Shown piece by piece: positions 8,816 to 16,730 of a stretch of 64,000 nucleotides of DNA. Source of the DNA: an uncultured Paenibacillus sp. (GTDB lineage: Bacteria > Bacillota > Bacilli > Paenibacillales > Paenibacillaceae). The position numbers were made by a program, and so were the translations under genes. The notes under the pieces are model-generated. The model ran no database searches. It was not told where the DNA came from and was given only the letters and a program-made list of their open reading frames with translations. The stretch lies in the NCBI GenBank assembly GCA_937895345.1, contig CALAWP010000012.1, positions 12,160 to 76,159 of the forward strand. Direction: 5' to 3'. Position 1 is the stretch's first letter, and every line of letters begins with the position of its first letter.

Positions 8816-10713
8816 GCGGGGCTAACAGCGCAGAAAGAGCCGGTTCTCGCGGAGGCCAGCGTCCGCCGGGCTTCGGACCGGGTCCGGGCGGCCCCGGCAT
8901 GATGGGGATGCCCGGGCAAAAACCGAAAAACTTCAAAGGTTCGTTCAAGCGGCTGACCGGTTATCTCCGTCCTTTTTTGTGGAAGCTGATCGCCGTATTT
9001 GCGGCCGCCATTTTGAGCACCGTATTTGCGATTTTGAGTCCGAAAATATTGGGAACGGCGACGGATAAGCTGCTTGAACCTATCATAGCCAGAATGCAGG
9101 GCATCGCCGACGCGGCCGTCGATTTTCGCGGCATCGGCATCATCCTGCTGACGCTGGCGGGCTTGTACGCCGTCAGCTCGGTCTTCAGCTATATTCAGCA
9201 ATTTCTGATGGCGGGCGTGGCGCAAAAGGTCGTCTACCGGATGCGCAACGAAGTAAACGACAAGCTGTCGCGGCTGCCCTTGAAGTTTTACGATTCCCGG
9301 ACAAACGGGGAAATATTGAGCCGCGTCGTTAACGATGTGGACAATATCAGCAATACGCTGCAGCAAAGCTTGACCCAGCTCATTACGTCGATCGTGACGC
9401 TTGTCGGCGTTATCGTCATGATGCTGACGATCAGCCCGCTGCTGACGCTCATTCTTATTTTGACGCTGCCGCTCAGCTTTGTCGTTATCGGAATGGTGGC
9501 GAAGCGTTCCCAGAAGCACTTTAAAAATCAGCAAGCCGAGCTGGGCGAGCTGAACGGGCATGTAGAAGAAATGTACACCGGGCATGCGATCGTCAAGGCG
9601 TTCGGGCGGGAGCGGCAGTCGATCGACAAATTCGCTTCGATCAACGACAAGCTGTATCAATCGAGCTGGCGCGCCCAGTTCGTTTCCGGCATCATCATGC
9701 CGCTGATGAGCTTTATCGGCAATATCGGCTATGTATGCATCTGCGTCGTGGGCGGCGTGCTTGTGACGCAAAGCGCGATTACCGTCGGCGGCATTCAAGC
9801 TTTTATCCAGTATGCCAGACAGTTTACGATGCCGATTACGCAAACGGCGAATATCGCCAACATTATTCAATCGACGATCGCTTCGGCGGAGCGCGTGTTC
9901 GAGCTTCTGGACGAGGAAGAAGAAACGCCGGACGCGAAAGCGCCGGCAAGCCTGACCGCGCCTCGGGGCGATGTGGCGTTCCGTTCCGTCCGGTTCGGCT
10001 ACAAAGAAGACGCCGTGCTGATCGAGAATATGAACATCGGCGTGAAGAGCGGGCAAACGGTCGCCATCGTAGGACCGACGGGAGCGGGCAAAACGACGCT
10101 GGTCAACTTGCTCATGCGGTTCTATGAGGTGAGCGGCGGCTCGATAACGATTGACGGCAAGGACATCCGGGAGCTGGAGCGCGGACGGCTTCGCTCCATG
10201 TTCGGCATGGTGCTTCAGGATACGTGGCTGTTCAACGGCACGATCCGGGACAATATCGCGTACGGCAAGCAGGGAGCGACCGAGGAGGAAATCGTGGAAG
10301 CGGCCGCCGCCGCGCATGCGGACCACTTTATCCGCACGCTGCCCGAAGGATACGATACGGTGCTCAACGAGGAAGCGTCCAACATCTCGCAAGGACAGAA
10401 GCAGCTGCTGACGATCGCCAGAGCCATTCTGGCCGATCCGGCGATCCTTATATTGGACGAAGCGACAAGCAGCGTGGATACGCGGACGGAAATCCAGATT
10501 CAGCAGGCGATGCAGCATCTGATGTCGGGCCGAACGAGCTTCGTCATCGCGCACCGGCTGTCTACGATTCGGGATGCCGATCTCATCCTCGTAATGAACA
10601 AGGGCTCCGTCATCGAGCAAGGCACGCATCTCGAGCTGCTGGCCCAAGGCGGCTTTTATGCGGAGCTGTACAACAGCCAGTTTACCGGCGGCGCCAAGGC
10701 CGGCGCGGTATAA
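8812..10713 (+). CDS. ABC exporter half-transporter, catalytic-site subunit with Gly/Pro-rich N-terminus
   Basis: 633-residue partner of the preceding gene, overlapping it by ATGA. A low-complexity N-terminal tail rich in Gly, Pro and Met (about residues 10-45) precedes six membrane helices and the ATPase domain. Walker A is GPTGAGKTT and Walker B is LILDEATSSVD with the catalytic glutamate intact, but the signature is ISQGQ rather than LSGGQ. A canonical Walker B with an altered signature complements the partner's degenerate site, so one full ATP site per dimer is expected. YfiC/YheH-type subunits are the closest analogues. Confidence 0.9.
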   Translation: MSGANSAERAGSRGGQRPPGFGPGPGGPGMMGMPGQKPKNFKGSFKRLTGYLRPFLWKLIAVFAAAILSTVFAILSPKILGTATDKLLEPIIARMQGIADAAVDFRGIGIILLTLAGLYAVSSVFSYIQQFLMAGVAQKVVYRMRNEVNDKLSRLPLKFYDSRTNGEILSRVVNDVDNISNTLQQSLTQLITSIVTLVGVIVMMLTISPLLTLILILTLPLSFVVIGMVAKRSQKHFKNQQAELGELNGHVEEMYTGHAIVKAFGRERQSIDKFASINDKLYQSSWRAQFVSGIIMPLMSFIGNIGYVCICVVGGVLVTQSAITVGGIQAFIQYARQFTMPITQTANIANIIQSTIASAERVFELLDEEEETPDAKAPASLTAPRGDVAFRSVRFGYKEDAVLIENMNIGVKSGQTVAIVGPTGAGKTTLVNLLMRFYEVSGGSITIDGKDIRELERGRLRSMFGMVLQDTWLFNGTIRDNIAYGKQGATEEEIVEAAAAAHADHFIRTLPEGYDTVLNEEASNISQGQKQLLTIARAILADPAILILDEATSSVDTRTEIQIQQAMQHLMSGRTSFVIAHRLSTIRDADLILVMNKGSVIEQGTHLELLAQGGFYAELYNSQFTGGAKAGAV

Positions 10714-10846
10714 CGTTGCTTGCAGGTGCAAGTTTAGGAATAAGAGCCGCCGTTTCCGGCGGCAGGCGGATCACGACCGTCCGGGGCCCGGTGCCTGCGG
10801 ACGGTCGTTAGACGTCGGGGAGAGCGCCAGCGCACGGGCTGGGCGC

Positions 10847-11031
10847 CCTTACAGCCGCCGCTCGACGCCATTCAGACTCTGCAAGTAACATTTTCAGCCT
10901 TACAGCCCTCCGCGCGGTACCATTCCGCCTCTGTAAGTAACTTTTTCAGCCTTACAGCCCGCCGCTTGGCACCATTCCACCTCTGCAAGTAACTTTTTCA
11001 GCCTTACAGCCGCGGCTCGTCACCATTCGAC
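10847..11031. repeat. 52-bp tandem repeat, three full copies plus a partial one
   Basis: Copies begin with CCTTACAGCC at 10847, 10898, 10950 and 11002 (spacing 51, 52, 52). Each contains a variable GC-rich core, CACCATTC or a close variant, then CTCTGCAAGTAACTTTTTCAG. Copies differ by a few substitutions, mainly in the core. The unit length is not a multiple of three, so it is not a coding repeat. Confidence 0.85.
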
Positions 11032-11060
11032 GGGTTGTTTAAAGATAGGTTTGTGGCGGC

Positions 11061-11102
11061 AGGCCATGAGAGGCAGGCCATGAGAGGCAGGCCATGAGAC
11101 GT
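11061..11102. repeat. 14-bp direct repeat, three copies
   Basis: AGGCCATGAGAGGC at 11061 and 11075, then a third copy at 11089 with a changed end (AGGCCATGAGACGT). Further degenerate AGGC/GGGC words continue to about 11160. Confidence 0.8.
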
Positions 11103-11263
11103 CAGGCTGTGTGAAGATAGGCCGCGTGAAGGCGGGCTACGTAAAGGTAGGCGGGCGAATCGAAGAGAAGCCGCGCGAATGAAAATTTACTCGTTGCGCC
11201 TAATTGGCAATCCAAGTAGACTTAAGGAAGAGATTGTCAACTTATTGGAGCGGGTGATGAAAA

Positions 11264-12571
11264 ATGCGGAGCAAGGCCGTCAACTCGGCTTGGGCGTATG
11301 CGCTCGGGATGTTCGCCATGATGATTCCGAGCCATGCGTTCAGCCTGTATTACAGCTATTATTATGTCGATACGCTGGGCCTCGGCCTGGGACTGGCAAC
11401 GCTGGCCCGTACGGTATTTCTCATTTGGGACGCGGTCAATCAGCCGCTGGCCGGCTATTTCTCCGACCGGACGAATACGAAGTACGGGCGAAGAAAGCCG
11501 TGGATCGTCACTTCCGTACCGTTGTTTATGCTGACGTTCATCATGATCTTTTCGGTGCCGGAAGGGTTAAAGGATTCGCAATACGGTTTGTTTGTTTGGT
11601 TTTTGGTTGCGCTGATCTTGTACGAGGCGGTCGCCACTATCCTGTGGGTCAACTACGGAGCGTTGTTTCCGGAATTGTTCCGGGGGAACAGGCTTAGAAG
11701 CAAGGCGTCCGCCGTTCAGCAAGGCTGGCAGATCGGAGCGATTCTGCTCGCTTCCGTTCTTGCCCCGATGCTGCTGGACGGCGTGGGAATCAGCATGATG
11801 TCCGTCGTGCTCGCCGCTGCCTTCGGCTTGTTCATGCTGCTGTGCATGAGATTCGTCAGGGAAAGCGAGGAGGCCCGCCAGACGCCGCGCATGAAGCTGG
11901 GCGAAGCCTTCCGTTCGACGTTGCGGAACAAGCCGTTCTGGATTCTTAACATTTCCAACTCGTTTGCCCAAACGGTCAACGGCTTGCTGACGTCGATGAT
12001 ACCGTTTTATGCAAAATACGTGCTGCGCATCCCGGATGCGCAAGTGACGCTGCTGCTCGCGTCCATCTTCGTGTCGGTCATCCCGCTGGTTGCCGTCTGG
12101 TACTGGATCGCCCGCCGGCTTCAGCCGGTGCATGCCTGGCGGCTTTCGCTGCTGGCCTATGCGTTATCGGTTATCCCGCTATGGTTCGGCAAAGGGCTGG
12201 CCGGAGGCATCGCGGCCGGCGTCATTGTCGGCTTTGGACTGGCAGGCTTCCTGGTTACCCCTCCGGTGGTCAACAGTCTGATCATCGACCGGGATTTCGA
12301 AGAGACGGGCCGGCGTCGCGAAGGCGTCTATACGGCGGTCAGCGGATTTATTACCCGGTCCAGCGGACTCATATCGGCGGTGGCGTTTCTGATCGTCGGA
12401 AGCATGACCGGTTATGAAAGCGGGGACAATCCCGGAGACGATCCGGAGCGGACGTTCCGCATACTGATCAGTCTGGTGCCGTTTATTTTGCTGGCGATCG
12501 CATTTCTGTTATCCTGGTTTATGAAGCTGAAGGCGCACGCCGCGCCGGAGCAAGGCGAGCAGCCGGGCTGA
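11264..12571 (+). CDS. MFS transporter, GPH (glycoside-pentoside-hexuronide:cation symporter) family
   Basis: 435-residue integral membrane protein with about 12 helices, related to MelB-type sugar:cation symporters. The segment DAVNQPLAGYFSDRTNTKYGRRKPWI (residues 58-83) carries the family motif with the conserved aspartate and the GRRKPW loop. Length fits the family. The ATG start is preceded by GGAG at a rather long distance of about 12 bases. It is not linked to a catabolic gene, so the substrate cannot be deduced. It stands alone between the repeat region and a small unknown gene. Confidence 0.85.
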   Translation: MRSKAVNSAWAYALGMFAMMIPSHAFSLYYSYYYVDTLGLGLGLATLARTVFLIWDAVNQPLAGYFSDRTNTKYGRRKPWIVTSVPLFMLTFIMIFSVPEGLKDSQYGLFVWFLVALILYEAVATILWVNYGALFPELFRGNRLRSKASAVQQGWQIGAILLASVLAPMLLDGVGISMMSVVLAAAFGLFMLLCMRFVRESEEARQTPRMKLGEAFRSTLRNKPFWILNISNSFAQTVNGLLTSMIPFYAKYVLRIPDAQVTLLLASIFVSVIPLVAVWYWIARRLQPVHAWRLSLLAYALSVIPLWFGKGLAGGIAAGVIVGFGLAGFLVTPPVVNSLIIDRDFEETGRRREGVYTAVSGFITRSSGLISAVAFLIVGSMTGYESGDNPGDDPERTFRILISLVPFILLAIAFLLSWFMKLKAHAAPEQGEQPG

Positions 12572-12662
12572 TCGGGCGCGCTAGAGCCTTCCGGGGCAGA
12601 CGGCAAACGAAAGTTCCGGCAAGGCACACATACGATATCGATTAAGGAATAGGAGCTATCCG

Positions 12663-13028
12663 ATGTACAAAGTCACCATGGATCTCGTAAATGATTGGAC
12701 GAAGACGGTTAAGGAGGTGCTCGAGGGGTCTGGACTGCCCGTTGACAAGGAAGCCGACGCTGCGGCGTTGACGGCATTGTATTATCTCCAGACGATGCCC
12801 GAGCAACAGGCGAAGGCCGAGGCGGAGCATACGCTGAAGAGGCTTCGCGAGATGGAGGCGACGATTCGCGAGCATCTGGATTCGACGATCGTGCCGGACA
12901 TCCGCAAGCGAACGGGCTACGAAGGGATGAGCTTTCACTTTTGCTGGGTGTACAATCAAGGAGAGCATATTGTGGAGCTGGAATCGGAATACCGGATCCC
13001 TCTAAGCGGACAGGCGGGTCAAAGGTAG
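12663..13028 (+). CDS. Small soluble protein of unknown function
   Basis: 121 residues with no signal peptide or membrane segment. The central part (EQQAKAEAEHTLKRLREMEATIREHLDSTIVPDIRKR) is probably helical. The ATG is preceded by AGGAG at about 8 bases. The stop codon TAG forms the first three bases of the glpD -35 box, so the two units are packed tightly. I do not recognise a family. Confidence 0.6.
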   Translation: MYKVTMDLVNDWTKTVKEVLEGSGLPVDKEADAAALTALYYLQTMPEQQAKAEAEHTLKRLREMEATIREHLDSTIVPDIRKRTGYEGMSFHFCWVYNQGEHIVELESEYRIPLSGQAGQR

Positions 13029-13054
13029 ACAGAATCGTCCGGACCGCATATAAT
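13026..13054 (+). promoter_or_regulatory. Sigma-A promoter of glpD
   Basis: TAGACA at 13026-13031, 17-base spacer, perfect TATAAT at 13049-13054. It overlaps the stop codon of the preceding gene and gives a leader of about 135 nt before glpD. Confidence 0.85.
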
Positions 13055-13093
13055 GAGTATATTCATACAGCGAAGCGGTCGGAGATGACAGAG

Positions 13094-13154
13094 AACCCTT
13101 TTGCGGAGTATGCGGCTTTTGTCGCGCACTCATGCAAGAGGGTTTTTATTTTCA
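13094..13154 (+). promoter_or_regulatory. glpD leader terminator/antiterminator (GlpP target)
   Basis: AACCCTTTTGC (13094-13104) pairs with GCAAGAGGGTT (13134-13144), allowing one G-T pair. An inner GAGT/ACTC stem can extend the hairpin, and a TTTTATTTT tract follows. The hairpin lies between the glpD promoter and start codon. In B. subtilis the GlpP protein, in the presence of glycerol-3-phosphate, prevents termination at such a leader; glpP follows glpD here. Confidence 0.82.
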
Positions 13155-13196
13155 TATCGGACTCCGGCGGCCGTAAAATATCGGGAGGAATGCAAA

Positions 13197-14852
13197 ATGA
13201 GCCACTTATTTTCGGCCAAGGAACGGGAACAATATTTGGAGCAAATGGCGGAGAACGAGCTCGATGTGCTAGTGATCGGCGGGGGGATTACCGGGGCGGG
13301 CATCGCCTGGGACGCCAGCGTCCGAGGAATGAAGACGGGACTGCTGGAAATGAACGATTTCGCTTCGGGCACGAGCAGCCGCTCGACCAAGCTTATACAC
13401 GGCGGACTTCGTTATTTGAAGCAGGGAGAAGTGAAGCTGGTCCGCGAGGTCGGCAAGGAGCGGGCGTTGCTGCACAAAAGCGCGCCGCATTTGGTCGAAC
13501 CGGTCCCGATGCTGCTTCCGATCTACAAAAGAGGGACGTACGGATATTGGGCCAGCTCCATCGGTCTGTATATTTACGATTGGCTGGCGGGCGTCAAGCG
13601 CGGCGAACGCCGCACCATGCACGGACGCGAGGAGACGATGGCGATGGAGCCGCTGTTCAAGAGGGACGGCTTGAAGGGCTCCGGTTATTATTACGAATAC
13701 CGGACGGACGATGCACGGCTGACGATGGAAGTGCTCAAGAGCGCCAGAGCGAAAGGGGCCTGCATTGTCAATTACGCGATGGCTCAGCAGTTTATTTATG
13801 CTGGCGGCAAAGCGGCGGGCGTCCGGGCAGTCGATCGCTCGACCGGCAAGACTTACGATATTTATGCCCGCAAAATCGTCAATGCCGCCGGTCCGTGGGT
13901 GGACGAAGTGCGCAAAAGGGACAATTCGTTGAAGGGTAAACGGCTATTGCTGACCAAAGGCGTACATCTCGTTGTTGATTACGCAAAGCTTCCGGTTCGG
14001 CAGGCCGCTTATTTCGATGTGCCGGGCGGACGGATGATCTTTGTCATTCCGCGGGCCGGCAAAACGTATATCGGGACGACCGATACCGTCTACGAAGGCG
14101 AGCTGGAAGAGCCGGGCATTACGGCCGAAGACCGGGATTATTTGCTGCAGGCGGTTAACGCGGCGTTTCCCGCCGTCAAGCTGCAAGCCTCGGACATCGA
14201 GTCGGGCTGGTCGGGACTTCGTCCGCTTTTGTGGGAAGAAGGCAAAAGCCCGTCCGAAATTTCGCGCAAGGACGAATTGTTCGTATCGGACTCCGGTTTG
14301 GTGACCATTGCCGGAGGCAAGCTGACGGGCTTTCGCAAAATGGCGGAAAAGGTGGTCAATCTGATCGCGGCCCAGCTGCAGGAGGAAACCGGTACGATTT
14401 ATCCGCCTTGCACCACCGACCGCGAGGCGATCAGCGGCGGATCGGCCCAAGGAAAAAGCTACGAGGAAGCGGTCGAAGCGGTGATAGCGGAAGGGGCGGC
14501 AAGAGGCGTCGGACGCGCCGAAACGCTCGATCTGATCGGCCGATACGGGACCAATACGACGCAAGTGCTGAGCTATATGGCGATGTCGGAGCGGGATGCG
14601 GCCGGGCTAAAGCTGCTGTACGGCGAAATCCGCTATTGCGTCGAGCACGAAATGACGAAGGATGCGGCCGATTTTCTGCTGCGCCGCACGGGCTGGATGT
14701 TGTTTGACCGGCAACGGGCCGAAAGGCTGACGGCGGACGTCCTGGAGATTATGGGGGTAATGCTGGCCTGGGACGGAGATGAGGCGGAACGTCAGCAAGA
14801 ACTGGTGAAGCGCCGGCTTCGGGAAGTTTCCGTCTCGTCCGGTGAGGCATGA
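13197..14852 (+). CDS. glpD: Aerobic glycerol-3-phosphate dehydrogenase
   Basis: Membrane-associated FAD enzyme oxidising glycerol-3-phosphate to dihydroxyacetone phosphate and feeding electrons to the quinone pool. 551 residues, about the size of B. subtilis GlpD. The FAD-binding Rossmann motif VLVIGGGITGAGIAWDA is at residues 24-40, followed by the family segment FASGTSSRSTKLIHGGLRYL (55-74). The glycine-rich FAD segment (SGLVTIAGGKLTGFRKMAE) and a C-terminal helical domain follow. The ATG at 13197 has GGGAGG 8 bases upstream; earlier in-frame ATGs lie within the leader terminator. Controlled by the sigma-A promoter and GlpP-type leader upstream. No glpF or glpK is nearby. Confidence 0.96.
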   Translation: MSHLFSAKEREQYLEQMAENELDVLVIGGGITGAGIAWDASVRGMKTGLLEMNDFASGTSSRSTKLIHGGLRYLKQGEVKLVREVGKERALLHKSAPHLVEPVPMLLPIYKRGTYGYWASSIGLYIYDWLAGVKRGERRTMHGREETMAMEPLFKRDGLKGSGYYYEYRTDDARLTMEVLKSARAKGACIVNYAMAQQFIYAGGKAAGVRAVDRSTGKTYDIYARKIVNAAGPWVDEVRKRDNSLKGKRLLLTKGVHLVVDYAKLPVRQAAYFDVPGGRMIFVIPRAGKTYIGTTDTVYEGELEEPGITAEDRDYLLQAVNAAFPAVKLQASDIESGWSGLRPLLWEEGKSPSEISRKDELFVSDSGLVTIAGGKLTGFRKMAEKVVNLIAAQLQEETGTIYPPCTTDREAISGGSAQGKSYEEAVEAVIAEGAARGVGRAETLDLIGRYGTNTTQVLSYMAMSERDAAGLKLLYGEIRYCVEHEMTKDAADFLLRRTGWMLFDRQRAERLTADVLEIMGVMLAWDGDEAERQQELVKRRLREVSVSSGEA

Positions 14853-14913
14853 CGCCTTCCAATGTGTTACAATTTGCAATAGAAATCAGCCTGCAACACC
14901 GGAGGTGAATGCG

Positions 14914-15537
14914 ATGGCCAGACAACGCGAAGGCTCGCAGCGGATCTCGTATTGCCTGAAAAGGAGGCCGGTGATCGCCTCCCTGATGAGCGCGGAGGAG
15001 CTTCCGGTTCTGTTGAACTCGTCAGCCAACGTTATTTTTATCGTCAAATCGGATATCTTTATGATCGATGCCGTCGTGGAACGGATTCGAGAGGCCGGCA
15101 AGCTGTCTTTCATCCATTTCGACCTGATCGAGGGGCTCGGCAAGGACCGCGCGGGCTTGGCTTATTTGGCGGATAAGGTCGGAGCGGACGGCATCGTCAC
15201 GACCAAAAACTCGATTATCGCCGAAGCGAAGAAGCTCGGCTTGTTAACGGTGCAGCGGCTGTTTGTCCTCGACTCCGTCTCTCTTGACAATGGGATCAAG
15301 AACATCAAATCGTCGGAGCCCGATGCGATCGAGGTGCTGCCGGGCCTCGTATGCAAGCGCATCGTGGGCAAAATACGCAAGGAGCTGGATATTCCGATTA
15401 TCGCAGGCGGATTGATATCCGAGCCGGAAGACTTTCGGGAAGCGCTGGACAGCGGGGTTATCGGCATATCCACCTCCAGCAGGGAGCTGTGGAAGCTTCA
15501 GGATGAAGGTCAAATGACTTACGGCGAAGGGGAGTAA
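14914..15537 (+). CDS. glpP: Glycerol-3-phosphate responsive antiterminator GlpP
   Basis: 207-residue TIM-barrel-like RNA-binding regulator that, with glycerol-3-phosphate, allows read-through of glp leader terminators. Typical segments are RPVIASLM, FIHFDLIEGLGKDRAGLAYL, GADGIVTTKNSIIAEAKKLGL, DAIEVLPGLVCKRI and PIIAGGLISEPEDF. The ATG at 14914 has GGAGGTG 7 bases upstream. It lies 61 bases downstream of glpD, whereas in B. subtilis glpP precedes glpFK and glpD. Its likely target is the hairpin at 13094-13154. Confidence 0.95.
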   Translation: MARQREGSQRISYCLKRRPVIASLMSAEELPVLLNSSANVIFIVKSDIFMIDAVVERIREAGKLSFIHFDLIEGLGKDRAGLAYLADKVGADGIVTTKNSIIAEAKKLGLLTVQRLFVLDSVSLDNGIKNIKSSEPDAIEVLPGLVCKRIVGKIRKELDIPIIAGGLISEPEDFREALDSGVIGISTSSRELWKLQDEGQMTYGEGE

Positions 15538-15538
15538 C

Positions 15539-16264
15539 ATGCCCGAAATTGTGTTGAATACGGATACGATGCTGCTCCGCCTGCTGCTATCCGCCTTGCT
15601 TGGGGGGCTGATCGGCTGGGAAAGGGAACGCCGCAAGAAGCAGGCCGGGCTGAAGACGCATTTGCTTGTAGCCGTCGGAGCGACTCTTATTATGCTGACC
15701 TCCATTTACGGTTTCGACAGCAATTTGATCAATCATCCGAACGCCCGGTTCGATCCGGCGCGGCTGTCCGCCCAGGTCGTAAGCGGCATCGGCTTTTTGG
15801 GAGCGGGAGCGATATTGCGGCGATCCAACCATGTCATTTCGGGATTGACGACCGCGGCGACGCTTTGGGTAGCCGCGGCGATCGGGCTCAGCGTCGGTTC
15901 GGGCTTCTACGTTCCGGCCGTCGCCACAACCGCGATCGTTCTTTTGAGCACGCTGGTGCTGAACAAGTTCGAATCGAAATTTTTGTCCGGCAAAAAATCG
16001 GGTACCGTAAAGATCGTCATTGAAACGTCGGGGAAGCCGGCCGAAGTGAGCAAGATTACTTCTTTGATGGAAAAGGCGGATATGTCGGTCGAGCATGTCA
16101 ACATGCTGCAGGCCGGTCCGGCCGACGGCGGGGCGCCCGGCTCGTTTACGATGGAGTTTCGCGTACGCGCTTTCGACGCCAAGAGCACCGACGCGCTGTT
16201 CCGGACCTTGTGGGAAGTGGAAGGAATCAAGCAGGTCAAGATGAACTGGCGGGAGCGGGATTGA
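15539..16264 (+). CDS. MgtC/SapB family membrane protein
   Basis: 241 residues. The N-terminal 140 residues carry four to five membrane helices with the MgtC signature (LLSALLGGLIGWERERRKKQAGLKTHLLVAVGATL and QVVSGIGFLGAGAILR). The C-terminal 90 residues are a soluble ACT-like domain (TVKIVIETSGKPAEVSKITSLME). MgtC proteins are linked to magnesium homeostasis and regulation of other membrane proteins; the role here is not known. It starts one base after the glpP stop, so it is probably co-transcribed with glpP, which is an unusual pairing. Confidence 0.9.
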   Translation: MPEIVLNTDTMLLRLLLSALLGGLIGWERERRKKQAGLKTHLLVAVGATLIMLTSIYGFDSNLINHPNARFDPARLSAQVVSGIGFLGAGAILRRSNHVISGLTTAATLWVAAAIGLSVGSGFYVPAVATTAIVLLSTLVLNKFESKFLSGKKSGTVKIVIETSGKPAEVSKITSLMEKADMSVEHVNMLQAGPADGGAPGSFTMEFRVRAFDAKSTDALFRTLWEVEGIKQVKMNWRERD

Positions 16265-16300
16265 CCCGTCGTACGGAAGAGGCGATAGAGCTCGGCAGGA

Positions 16301-16342
16301 GACACCCCCCATTCGCCGGCGAATGGGGGGTGTCGTTGTTTT
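16301..16342. terminator. Perfect 34-bp palindromic terminator
   Basis: Arms 16301-16317 and 16318-16334 are exact complements (17 bp, no mismatch; a 4-base loop in practice), followed by GTTGTTTT. It ends the glpP-mgtC unit and, being symmetrical, could also stop transcription of tlp from the other strand. Confidence 0.93.
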
Positions 16343-16350
16343 GGACGGGA

Positions 16351-16566
16351 TTAGACGTTTTGCTCGTCCTGTTTTTCGTTTTGAAAAGCTTCGATGCTGG
16401 CTTCGCGCCGCTCGTTTTTGGCTTCGATATTGTTTTTTTCCGTTGCGGAAATTTCCTCGGCATGCTCGGTCAAGTATGCTTCGGCTTCCTGGATGTTCTG
16501 CTGCGTATCTTCAATGTGCTGCTGCAAATGCTCGGCGTTATCCGCCCGGTTATCCGGCTTGGCCAC
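16351..16566 (-). CDS. tlp: Small acid-soluble spore protein Tlp
   Basis: 71-residue, highly charged, helix-forming spore protein. The start MAKPDNRADNAEHLQQHIEDTQQNIQEAE and the end EKNERREASIEAFQNEKQDE match the Tlp (thioredoxin-like SASP) family closely in sequence and size. The start is GTG, with GGAGGG 6-8 bases upstream. A forespore-type promoter lies upstream at 16604-16633. In B. subtilis tlp is expressed in the forespore under sigma-G. The gene is monocistronic and ends at the strong palindrome it shares with the mgtC unit. Confidence 0.93.
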   Translation of the reverse strand: MAKPDNRADNAEHLQQHIEDTQQNIQEAEAYLTEHAEEISATEKNNIEAKNERREASIEAFQNEKQDEQNV

Positions 16567-16603
16567 GGGAATCCCTCCAAATGTTCGTTTGAAAATCCTT
16601 CAT

Positions 16604-16633
16604 TATCATGGCCGCGCCCGCCTCTGGTTATGC
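16604..16633 (-). promoter_or_regulatory. Sigma-G (or sigma-F) type promoter of tlp
   Basis: Minus strand: -35 GCATA (16633-16629), 18-base spacer, -10 CATGATA (16610-16604). Both fit the published forespore consensus GHATR-N18-CATNHTA. It lies 38 bases upstream of the tlp start codon. Confidence 0.75.
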
Positions 16634-16730
16634 GGATAGACGAGCAAAACGTAGGAAATCGAATGCCGCTGGATTTAAGGACGGCAAGATTGGCAGGCCG
16701 ACATCGTTCGTTACCGAAACGAAGTAATCC

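Larger units (their letters stand above)
10714..11263. other. 550-base non-coding stretch with tandem repeats
   Basis: No convincing gene. It holds a hairpin GACCGTCCG (10775-10783) / CGGACGGTC (10798-10806) without a T tract, a 52-bp tandem repeat (10847-11031), a 14-bp triplet repeat (11061-11102) and a degenerate GGC-rich tail. The last 30 bases supply the ribosome site of the downstream symporter gene. Confidence 0.6.

Noticed and set aside
8767..10731. Open frame of about 650 codons on the strand opposite the second exporter gene
   Set aside because: It lies antisense to an unmistakable ABC transporter, its translation is rich in Arg/His with no motif, and it has no ribosome site. It is a by-product of GC-rich third positions.
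10847..11031. 52-bp array considered as a CRISPR
   Set aside because: The constant and variable parts do not alternate as equal-length repeats and unique spacers, copies are near-identical over most of the unit, and no cas genes are present.
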